Shown: one piece after another, positions 1 to 5,827 of the stretch
Layout of the letters: each line of letters starts with the position of its first letter
How positions within the stretch are numbered: position 1 is the stretch's first letter
NCBI GenBank assembly: GCA_038239195.1
Contig: JBBSEZ010000328.1
Location: 1-11,358 of the forward strand
Reading direction: 5' to 3'
Origin: JBBSEZ01 sp038239195
Lineage (GTDB): Bacteria; Planctomycetota; Planctomycetia; Gemmatales; Gemmataceae
Length of the DNA: 11,358 nucleotides
Notes under the pieces: model-generated
Seen by the model: the letters and a program-made list of their open reading frames with translations, nothing else
The model's database searches: none
What the model was told of the DNA's origin: nothing
Position numbers and translations under genes: made by a program

Positions 1-459
1 CCCCATCGCGGGGAAGGCCGCCGTCTCGATCTTGCGGTCGGCGACGACGTTGTGAGCGTGGATGGCCACGAGGGCGGCCCACGTCGCGCAATACACCTTG
101 TCAGTCCCCTCGATGCTGCCGGGCACGCGCATGGTCGGCGCGTGGGCGATGAACGGGTAATCGGGATTTTCGGTGGGCAGAATGAAGGCCGTGCCGACTG
201 GCTGCTCACCCAGGAACTCATCCATGATGCGGTGCTGGACGCGCTGCATGAGTGGTTCGCCGAAGAAGCGCACCACGGCGGCGTCGATGCCGGCGGTCAT
301 GATCCCGAAAGCGTTCCCGGCGGGGACGAAGCAATCGTGCGGTTGCAGGTCCTCGAAGCGGGCCCGCAGGACGCGGACGTCGGGCAGAGTGGCGAAGCGA
401 TGGCGGAAGGCCGCACACGCGGGGTCTTCGGGATGCACGAGCCAGAGGTTTCGCAGCAT
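1..459 (-). CDS. Macro-domain protein, N-terminal part (C-terminus beyond left edge)
   Basis: I translated 153 codons leftward from an ATG at 459-457 to the window edge without a stop. The protein opens MLRNLWLVHPEDPACAAF. At residues 43-65 it has VPAGNAFGIMTAGIDAAVV, the macro-domain signature in which an Asn and Gly-rich loop hold ADP-ribose. Near the edge it ends in a beta strand followed by AAFPAMG, matching the start of the second ligand-binding loop (usually P-[AG]-[LM/I]-G-x-G). Macro domains bind or hydrolyse ADP-ribose and its derivatives; the exact activity cannot be read from this part. Only about 20-50 residues should be missing for a single-domain protein of the usual 170-200 residues. 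A GAAAGG stretch lies about 11 bases before the ATG, a modest ribosome site. It is divergent from the small membrane genes to the right. The family call is fairly firm; the cellular role is unknown. Confidence 0.8.
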   Translation of the reverse strand, partial: MLRNLWLVHPEDPACAAFRHRFATLPDVRVLRARFEDLQPHDCFVPAGNAFGIMTAGIDAAVVRFFGEPLMQRVQHRIMDEFLGEQPVGTAFILPTENPDYPFIAHAPTMRVPGSIEGTDKVYCATWAALVAIHAHNVVADRKIETAAFPAMG

Positions 460-609
460 GGAGGGGACCGCCTTTCGTCTGGATGAAGAAGGGAAAGCGG
501 CACTCACGGGGCGGCTGCGGCGGGCCCCCTGAGGATGAGCGCGTGGGGCCTCAAGGCGCTAGAGGCGCCCGCACGGCGGGAGCTTCCAGGAATTCGAGGG
601 CCCCCAGAA

Positions 610-638
610 TCGACAGGTCATCGTTGCCGGAGTAGAAT
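610..638 (+). promoter_or_regulatory. Sigma-70-type promoter for the small membrane-protein pair
   Basis: TCGACA at 610-615 (5/6 to TTGACA) is followed after exactly 17 bases by TAGAAT at 633-638 (5/6 to TATAAT). Transcription would start near 645, leaving a leader of about 125 bases before the GTG at 771. It is the best-scoring promoter-like pair I found in the window. The rest of the 460-770 interval holds only this promoter and the short reading frame at 645-767; minus-strand frames there show no recognisable protein. Confidence 0.5.
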
Positions 639-644
639 GGGGCT

Positions 645-767
645 GTGCGGTCGGCAGGGTTACGTCTCTCGCCGCCCCAGCTAAATGGAGTCGTACGGAA
701 ACAACGACCCTTTGCCAACATCTTGGGTGTCTCGCTCGACACGTTGGCGGGCGAGCCGGAGAGGTGA
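645..767 (+). pseudogene. Possible XRE-type HTH remnant or leader ORF (40 codons)
   Basis: This frame is open from just after a TAG at 633-635. A GTG at 645 would give 40 residues, ending at TGA 765-767. The C-terminal half reads FANILGVSLDTLAGEPER, which closely resembles the last helix of XRE/HTH_3 domains (typically LAxxLGVSLDxLxG). The helix-turn-helix proper, normally 35-40 residues upstream, is not visible in this frame, and no strong ribosome site precedes the GTG. It stops 3 bases before the next gene starts and lies wholly in the predicted leader of that gene. It may be a decayed or truncated regulator gene, a short translated leader that couples to the next gene, or chance. The resemblance rests on about 18 residues. 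Confidence 0.3.
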
Positions 768-770
768 ATC

Positions 771-1115
771 GTGGCCAACCGAGCCGCACCTGCCGTGACC
801 AAGCAGCGCATCGAGTGGCGTGGGCCGGAGCGCTCGCCTAACCTTCGCGCATCCTTCTTCGTCTGGGCTGCCGTGGCGGCCTTCTCGATGGCCTTTGCCG
901 TCTGCCTCCTCGGCGACAAGGTAGAAGGGCTGACAGGTCAACTCGTCATCGTGGGGGCCCTGTTCTTTGGCCTGCCCGCGCTGGCCTTCGCAGCGCGGGC
1001 GGTGTCCCTGGCGGCCCGCGACACGGAAAGCCGTCTCCTGCGCGGATTGGAACTGCTTCGTTCGGCCCTGGCGGATGAGGAGCCTTCTTTCAGCAGGAGC
1101 AGCCAAGAAAGGTAA
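771..1115 (+). CDS. Small membrane protein of unknown function (114 aa)
   Basis: A GTG start is preceded by GGAGAGG at a spacing of about 6 bases, a good ribosome site. The N-terminus (residues 1-27) is polar and basic. Two hydrophobic segments follow, roughly residues 28-47 (ASFFVWAAVAAFSMAFAVCL) and 57-80 (LVIVGALFFGLPALAFAARAVSL), and then an amphipathic charged tail with LLRGLELLRSALADEE. The likely form is an inner-membrane hairpin with both ends in the cytoplasm. I do not recognise the family. The stop lies 8 bases before the start of the next gene, also a small membrane protein, so the two are probably co-transcribed from the promoter at 610-638 and may form one complex. The hydrophobicity pattern and ribosome site argue that it is real. 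Confidence 0.6.
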   Translation: MANRAAPAVTKQRIEWRGPERSPNLRASFFVWAAVAAFSMAFAVCLLGDKVEGLTGQLVIVGALFFGLPALAFAARAVSLAARDTESRLLRGLELLRSALADEEPSFSRSSQER

Positions 1116-1123
1116 GTCGCCCG

Positions 1124-1456
1124 ATGTTCGCGCAGGCCGATGCCCTCCCGTTCGACTGGTCGGCCTTCTGGCTCCCCTACTGGGTCACGGTGGCCGGCAA
1201 CGTGTCCGTGCTGCTCTTCGACGTGGTGAAGGCGTACGAGGTGGGGCGCGCGCTACCCGCGCGCTTCCGGAGGCCGTACTACATCTTGGCGCGGCTCGGC
1301 ATGGCGGCGTGTTCTGGCGTGCTGGGCGGCGTCACAACGCCTCGCAACTTGCCGATGGCCTTCGCGGTCGGAGCGACGTTTCAAATCATCCTCTCGAAAA
1401 GCCTGCGAGACCCGCCCCCGCGGGACGATTCGGACGACGAAGTCAAGCCGGGTTGA
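1124..1456 (+). CDS. Small membrane protein of unknown function (110 aa)
   Basis: The ATG follows AAGAAAGG, which overlaps the end of the preceding gene, at a spacing of about 11 bases. A first hydrophobic stretch (about residues 11-31, FDWSAFWLPYWVTVAGNVSV) is followed by a basic loop containing LPARFRRPYY (about residues 44-53). Further hydrophobic stretches lie at about 55-70 (LARLGMAACSGVLGG) and 77-91 (MAFAVGATFQIIL). The tail is strongly acidic (RDDSDDE). I do not recognise a named family. The layout, R-x-P-x-Y then a glycine-rich helix then an [AP]-x-A-F-x-x-G-A helix, is one I associate with small membrane partners of multi-gene accessory modules, but that is only an impression. The immediate upstream gene is a second small membrane protein; a long palindrome begins 25 bases after the stop. 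Confidence 0.6.
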   Translation: MFAQADALPFDWSAFWLPYWVTVAGNVSVLLFDVVKAYEVGRALPARFRRPYYILARLGMAACSGVLGGVTTPRNLPMAFAVGATFQIILSKSLRDPPPRDDSDDEVKPG

Positions 1457-1481
1457 ATGCGATGAATCGGTTCCTCGCCGA

Positions 1482-1568
1482 GGCTTTGCAATTCTATGAC
1501 GTAAGTCCTTATTCCTTGGTCGAAAATCCACCGATGGATAAGGACTTACGTCATAGAATTGCAAAGCC
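1482..1568. repeat. Long perfect inverted repeat (31-bp arms, 25-base centre)
   Basis: The arm at 1482-1512 (begins GGCTTTGCAATTCTATGACG) is the exact reverse complement of 1538-1568. The 25-base centre (1513-1537) can extend the stem: TTGGT at 1516-1520 pairs with ACCGA at 1530-1534 (one G-T wobble), leaving a 9-base loop at 1521-1529. The arms are about 39% GC, far below the surrounding sequence. No T-run follows either arm, so it does not look like an ordinary intrinsic terminator, although so strong a hairpin could block or protect transcripts. I see no target-site duplication next to the arms and no coding capacity. A MITE-like or palindromic dispersed element is the most likely explanation; copy number in the genome cannot be judged here. 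Confidence 0.9.
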
Positions 1569-1640
1569 AGCCCGGTCGGGGCGCAATGCAATCCAATTTG
1601 GGGCCGTTCGACTCGCACCGAACGGGCCACGATGCCCGCC

Positions 1641-1669
1641 TTGCCGCCGGGGGCGGCGCGGTTTACCAT
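1641..1669 (+). promoter_or_regulatory. Candidate sigma-70 promoter for the DUF6580/YciI pair
   Basis: TTGCCG at 1641-1646 (4/6 to TTGACA) is separated by 17 bases from TACCAT at 1664-1669 (4/6 to TATAAT). A start near 1676 would give a leader of about 50 bases before the ATG at 1727. The match is moderate, but the spacing is ideal and the position fits an operon that begins at 1727. The 1569-1640 stretch to its left holds only an imperfect hairpin (1603-1628, arms GGCCGTTCG and CGAACGGGCC). Confidence 0.35.
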
Positions 1670-1726
1670 AAACCGAGGTAGCCAGCGCCCCGGGCGTGCC
1701 CCTCAGGGACGGACAGGAGACGGTTC

Positions 1727-2323
1727 ATGCAAGCGACCGACGAGCGCGATTCGCGCCTGCTGTGGGGCTGGGTGATCGGGCTGGCGCTCTTCTCGGCGCT
1801 CTACCGCGCCTTCCCCTACTACTTCCTCGATGCCGAAGGCCGGATGCTCTGGAACCTGGCTCCCATCGGGGCCCTGGCCCTGTTCGCCGGCACGCGCCTG
1901 CGCTCGCGCTGGGCCTTCCTCGTCCCGGTGGCCGCGATGTTTGTTTCCGACCTGCTGCTCATCAAGCCGCTCGAAGACAAGGGCGGGGCCTTCGGCCTCG
2001 ACAGGCCACTCATCTACGGCTGTTTCGTGCTGTACGTCCTGATGGGTCGGCTGCTGTCGCGCAAAGAGTCGTCGCCCCTGGTTCTCGGCGGCGCTGCTCT
2101 CCTGGGCGGGGCCCCGTTCTTCGTCCTCTCGAACTTCGCGGTCTGGCTGGGAGGCACCTATTATCCGCACACGCGGGCAGGCCTCGGCCAGTGCTACGCC
2201 CTGGCGATCCCGTTCTACCGCAACACCTTGGCCGGCGACCTGCTCTTCACCCTGGCGTTCTTCGGGCTCTACGCGGTCATCGAGCGCGCCGCCGAGCTCG
2301 GGAAAGTGAGGCAGCCCGCATGA
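1727..2323 (+). CDS. DUF6580-family integral membrane protein
   Basis: This 198-residue protein has about six hydrophobic segments, near residues 12-30, 41-56, 61-79, 93-108, 118-142 and 168-187. Features that recall DUF6580 proteins are NLAPIGALALFAG around residues 43-55, a VSDLLL stretch near 74-79, and late in the chain SNFAVWLGG, YYPHTRAGLGQCYALAIPFY and RNTLAGDLLF. Such proteins are cytoplasmic-membrane proteins of unknown function, topologically like small substrate-binding (S) components of ECF-type transporters; the resemblance is a family impression and no substrate is implied. AGGAG sits 7 bases before the ATG, which fixes the start. The last codons overlap the start of the YciI-like gene (ATGA), so the two are translationally coupled. 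Confidence 0.8.
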   Translation: MQATDERDSRLLWGWVIGLALFSALYRAFPYYFLDAEGRMLWNLAPIGALALFAGTRLRSRWAFLVPVAAMFVSDLLLIKPLEDKGGAFGLDRPLIYGCFVLYVLMGRLLSRKESSPLVLGGAALLGGAPFFVLSNFAVWLGGTYYPHTRAGLGQCYALAIPFYRNTLAGDLLFTLAFFGLYAVIERAAELGKVRQPA

Positions 2324-2610
2324 AGTTTGCCGCCATCATCGAATACCTGCAAGACAAGGACAAAACCGAGTCCCTCCGCCCGGCCCATCGGCAGTATCTG
2401 CGGGGCCTGCTGGCGGGCGGCCAGCTCGCCGCCACGGGGCCGTTCACCGACGGCAGCGGGGCGCTCATCGTCTACGAAGCGAGCTCGGCCGAGGAGGCGG
2501 AGAAACTGCTGCGCGCCGACCCGTTCTGCGAGAGCGGCATCTTCGTGCGCTGGCAGTTGCGGCCCTGGAACGCGGTGATGGCCAACCGCGAGCTGTTTCC
2601 CGCGCCGTGA
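2320..2610 (+). CDS. YciI-like (YCII-related) domain protein
   Basis: The 96-residue product starts at an ATG whose last bases form the TGA of the upstream gene; GTGAGG lies about 9 bases before it. YCII-domain features are a beta-strand opening (MKFAAIIEY), RPAHRQYLRGLLAGGQLAATGPF at residues 20-42 (the conserved His is H23), DGSGALIVYEASSAEEAEKLL, and DPFCESGIF with the conserved Asp (near residue 67). The fold is a ferredoxin-like dimer. Some members have peroxidase or dehalogenase-like activity through the His/Asp pair, but most, including this one, have no assigned substrate. The stop is separated by one base from the stop of the convergent transporter gene. Confidence 0.88.
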   Translation: MKFAAIIEYLQDKDKTESLRPAHRQYLRGLLAGGQLAATGPFTDGSGALIVYEASSAEEAEKLLRADPFCESGIFVRWQLRPWNAVMANRELFPAP

Positions 2611-2611
2611 C

Positions 2612-3559
2612 TCACCGCGCGCCTTCGCCCCGCACCAGCGCCTCGGCGACGAACGTATCGAGCACGAGCTGGCCGACGTGGTAGAGCAGCAACGGCACCA
2701 CAGCCAATGGGTGTTCCTCGCGGTAGTAGGTGCCGATCAGGAACAGGCCGACCGGCAGCGTCTTCTGGCTCCCCGCGAACGCGGCCGCGATGCAGTCGGC
2801 GCGCGCAAGGCCCAGTGCGCGCCCTCCCCAAAGCCCCAGCCCCACGCCCGCCAGGTGGGCCCCCAGGCAGGCGCCGCCGGTCAGGAACAGCGCCCCCGCC
2901 GTCAGCCCCGCCACGTGGCCGGTCGCATCGACCACGCCGCGCAGCACGACCGCCGCCACCAGCAGCCGCACTAGCACACCGGTGAGGCGGCGCTGGCGGT
3001 CCACGAACCGGGGCACGCCCGGCAGCAGGCGCACCAGTTGCGCCAGCGCAACGGGCACCACGAGCACCACGGCGAGGGCGCCCATCATCTCTCTCGCGTC
3101 GGGGCCGGCGCGCACGCCGGTGGCGAGGGTGAGCCAGAAGGGGGTGGCGAGCCAGCCGACCGCCGTGGTCGCGACGGTGATGAGCAACGCCAGGGCTTCG
3201 TTGCCGCCGGCGAGGCGCGTCCACAGCACCGCGGAGGAGAGGGTACAGGGCACGCTGGCGATGACGAGCAGGCCGAGCGCCAGGTCGGGCGAAGGCAGGA
3301 GCGGGCCGAGCAACAGCGCCAGCCCCGGCAGAGCGCCGTAACTGACGGCGAGCGCCCAGGCCGCCGGCGCCGGCCGCCACAGCGCCAGCCACAGGCGCCG
3401 GCCCTCCAGGCTACAGGCCATCAAGAAGAGCGACAGCGCCACCACGCCGCGCAACGGCAGCCAGGAGGCGGGGCGCAACCAGTCGGGCCGTGCGCAGGCC
3501 AGCGCCACACCGCCGGCCAGCAGCAGGAGGAACCAACGGCGGGCGAGGAAGTCGCGCAT
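2612..3559 (-). CDS. Bile acid:sodium symporter (SBF/BART) family transporter
   Basis: The 315-residue protein is almost entirely hydrophobic, with about 9-10 membrane segments, close to the size of bacterial YfeH/SLC10A7-type members. Family marks are SVPCTLSSAVLWTRLAGGNE at residues 102-121 (the first broken-helix crossover, Na+-site region) and AFAGSQKTLPVG at 260-271 (the second crossover, with the S-x-K-x-L-P motif of this subgroup), followed by TYYREEHP. It should be a secondary transporter in the inner membrane; the substrate is unknown, as bacterial YfeH-like proteins have no firm one. The start ATG (3559) is 10 bases after the stop of the upstream gene without a strong ribosome site of its own, so translational coupling within the kdsA cluster is likely. 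It is the last gene of the cluster and converges with the YciI-like gene. Confidence 0.87.
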   Translation of the reverse strand: MRDFLARRWFLLLLAGGVALACARPDWLRPASWLPLRGVVALSLFLMACSLEGRRLWLALWRPAPAAWALAVSYGALPGLALLLGPLLPSPDLALGLLVIASVPCTLSSAVLWTRLAGGNEALALLITVATTAVGWLATPFWLTLATGVRAGPDAREMMGALAVVLVVPVALAQLVRLLPGVPRFVDRQRRLTGVLVRLLVAAVVLRGVVDATGHVAGLTAGALFLTGGACLGAHLAGVGLGLWGGRALGLARADCIAAAFAGSQKTLPVGLFLIGTYYREEHPLAVVPLLLYHVGQLVLDTFVAEALVRGEGAR

Positions 3560-3569
3560 CGGGGCTCGC

Positions 3570-5807
3570 TCATTTCCCCTTCTTCTCCGCCTGCCGGGCC
3601 CGATACAGGTTGGCCAGCTTCTCCTGCTCCGTCAGCGGCCCCGACAGGTCGCGCCAAACCTTGGCGGCCTCGGGCCAGCGCCCCAGCCGGGCCAGCGCCT
3701 CGCCATGCATCCGCCGCGCCGCCACGGCGCCGGGGCGCTTCTCGTGCCGGTCCGGGAACCTGGCCCAGTGGCCCTCCGCCTCCACCCAGGCGAGGCGAGC
3801 GTTCTCCAGGTCGCCCGCGTTCGGCACGGTCCCCGGCAGGCGCGCGAGCAGGCCCAGGCGGGCTTGCAGGCGCTCGGCCTGTTCGTGCTTGCACAGGGCC
3901 AGCAGATAGGCCAGCTCGGCGGTGTAGGGGCCGAGGTGGGCCCCGCCGAGCAGGAAGTGAATTGGCGCGCTGGGGCCCCACAACTGCTCGATTTGTTTGT
4001 TGGCCAGCGCCAGTTCGTCTGCCCCCCCCCGGGCGCGCGACAGGTTGGCATAGGCCTGAAAGGCCATTTTCAGCCACTCATCGACGTCTTTCTCCAGGTT
4101 GATCTCGGCCCTGCGGCGGGCCTCCAGGTTGCGCCACAGCTCGTGCTCCTCGACCAGCAGGTTGGCCGTCTTGTTGAAGTTGCCGCGCAGGAGCAGGTCG
4201 CGCGGCGAGCCGGCATCGTCCGCGAGCCTCCAGAACGGGCCCGCGTAGTAGGTGCGCACGCGCCTCCCAAGGGGCTGATGGAAGCCAAAGGTTTCCGGGT
4301 CCTGGAAGCGGGCCGGGAAGTCCTCCCAGGGCACCATCATCAACTGGTGGAGCTCCAGGCGATGCAACTTGGCGCGCACGAACCGGCCCAGTTCGACCAG
4401 GCGGGGCGAATCGCCCCCTCCCTCGGCCGGCGGCAGGAAGTTGCGCAGGACGCCCGCGCTCGCCGGCCAGACGGCCACTTCCGCGCCCTTCGGCGCTTTC
4501 CCGGCCACTGCCGTCTCGATCCGGGCCAGCGCCCAGTCCAGCAAGGAGGGCTGCTTGATCCGATCGAGGGCTGTCTCCGCGGTGAGCAGGCTCGCACCCA
4601 GCCGGGCGAGTGCGCCGGGAACGTCTTCCTTCAACCGCACCGCGATCGGCGCCGGCAACCGCGTCCGCGACTTGCCCGTCGGCTCCCGGTCGTCCTTCGT
4701 CCACTCGTCCTGGTCGCGCAGCAGGCGGTCCTGCAACACGCTCATGCGCGGCGCCAGCGCCGACAGCGGACAGACGAGAAGAGGCCGGGCCTCGCGCGCC
4801 TGCTCGGCCGTCACGTCGTAAGGCTGCTTGGCGCCGGCGCTCAACTGCTTCAAGACGTCGGGCCGCCAGCGCGCCTGCCCGAGCGTGGCGACGCCGTGCC
4901 CTCCCGGGCCGGGGATGGCCAGCCCGAGGAACGGGTCGAACAGGTAGAGGTCGGCCTCGTCGCCGACCGCCACGCCGCAGGCCCACAGCCGATCGCCCAC
5001 GAACAGCAAACACCCCTGGGGCCCGCTCGACGTGCCTTCGGCGCCAAACTGTTCCAGCAGGGCGAGGAAGATCAGCGCCCGTTCCAGCGCCGTGCCCCAG
5101 CCGCGGCGCAGCACGAACGCGGGCGGGACCGCGTCGGCGACCTGCTGCGGGCCCACCGCGCGCTTGCCGTCCGGGTATTGAGGCAGGCGCACCTGGCGGA
5201 CCACCCAGGCGAAGGCGACGGTGGCCTGGTCGAGCGGCGTCGGGCGCGCCGATTTCCCGCCAGGGGCCTTGACCTCTTTGAGCTCCAGCGAGCGGGCCAC
5301 ATCGCGCAGCAGAAAGCAGGCGTCGAGGTGATGGGCGTCGAGCGTCGTGAAGGTCGGCGCGCCGACCTCCGCCAGTTCGTCCGGGCGCAACTCGAACTGC
5401 CGGGCCAGTTCTTTTTTCTCCGACGGGCTCAGGACAGGCACCGCGTGGCTGTCGGTTTGCGCGAGGTGCCCGTTGAGCTGCTGAAGCGCCTCCCGGCAGA
5501 TGTTGAAGTTGGCGAGTTTGCCGGTGGTGCCCGAACTGCCGACGTTGAGCAGCGCCGAGCGCGCCCCGGCCAGGGACGATTCGCCGCGCTCGCCGGCGGG
5601 CTTGCCCTTGTCGGGCGCTGCCTTGTTGGGCCCCAGGGAGAGCGTGAAGCCGAGCAGCGCCCCCAGCGCGACCACGGCGCCGACGGCCCAGGCGATGATG
5701 AGGAGCGTCTTGCCTCGCCCGGCATTGGGGGCTTCTTCGGAGAGGCTGGCGGGGCTGCTCGGGTAGGCCCCGGCGGTCGGCGGTTGCGGGCGTGGGTCTT
5801 GGCTCAT
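3570..5807 (-). CDS. Membrane-anchored protein with degenerate transglutaminase-like region (745 aa)
   Basis: I chose the ATG at 5807 because GGAGG and GAGG lie 8-14 bases before it. The alternative ATG at 5831 (eight codons earlier, overlapping the kdsA stop) has its GGAAGG directly against the codon. A proline-rich cytoplasmic N-terminus (1-33) leads into one membrane helix (about 34-56), so the rest should face the periplasm. Residues about 185-300 follow the transglutaminase-like order: TPLDQATVAFAWVVRQV, then VLRRGWGTALERALIFLALL near 232-250, then LFDPFLGL near 288. In this order the catalytic Cys position appears to be replaced (GWGTALER) and the His motif is not evident, while the Asp context persists, so it is probably not an active protease or transglutaminase. 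The C-terminal 300 residues are Arg/Ala/Leu-rich and mostly helical, perhaps with TPR-like helices (EAERLQARLG, GEALARLGRWPEAAKVWRDL). A run of nine G (minus strand) lies at 4022-4030. No named family is claimed. Confidence 0.75.
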   Translation of the reverse strand: MSQDPRPQPPTAGAYPSSPASLSEEAPNAGRGKTLLIIAWAVGAVVALGALLGFTLSLGPNKAAPDKGKPAGERGESSLAGARSALLNVGSSGTTGKLANFNICREALQQLNGHLAQTDSHAVPVLSPSEKKELARQFELRPDELAEVGAPTFTTLDAHHLDACFLLRDVARSLELKEVKAPGGKSARPTPLDQATVAFAWVVRQVRLPQYPDGKRAVGPQQVADAVPPAFVLRRGWGTALERALIFLALLEQFGAEGTSSGPQGCLLFVGDRLWACGVAVGDEADLYLFDPFLGLAIPGPGGHGVATLGQARWRPDVLKQLSAGAKQPYDVTAEQAREARPLLVCPLSALAPRMSVLQDRLLRDQDEWTKDDREPTGKSRTRLPAPIAVRLKEDVPGALARLGASLLTAETALDRIKQPSLLDWALARIETAVAGKAPKGAEVAVWPASAGVLRNFLPPAEGGGDSPRLVELGRFVRAKLHRLELHQLMMVPWEDFPARFQDPETFGFHQPLGRRVRTYYAGPFWRLADDAGSPRDLLLRGNFNKTANLLVEEHELWRNLEARRRAEINLEKDVDEWLKMAFQAYANLSRARGGADELALANKQIEQLWGPSAPIHFLLGGAHLGPYTAELAYLLALCKHEQAERLQARLGLLARLPGTVPNAGDLENARLAWVEAEGHWARFPDRHEKRPGAVAARRMHGEALARLGRWPEAAKVWRDLSGPLTEQEKLANLYRARQAEKKGK

Positions 5808-5827
5808 CGCGACGTCCTCTTCCTCCT

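Noticed and set aside
551..919. Minus-strand frame across the 610-638 promoter and the start of the 771 gene
   Set aside because: No recognisable domain and no ribosome site; the plus-strand gene with a good ribosome site and membrane segments is the better explanation.
1603..1628. Hairpin with arms GGCCGTTCG and CGAACGGGCC
   Set aside because: The stem has a bulge and is not followed by a T-run; it could be chance in GC-rich DNA, so it is not called a terminator.
967..1671. Plus frame running through the palindrome (and a minus counterpart at 1253-1669), both containing LQFYDVSPY
   Set aside because: The shared peptide arises because the inverted arms read alike on both strands; the remainder has the composition of a shadow of the two small membrane genes.
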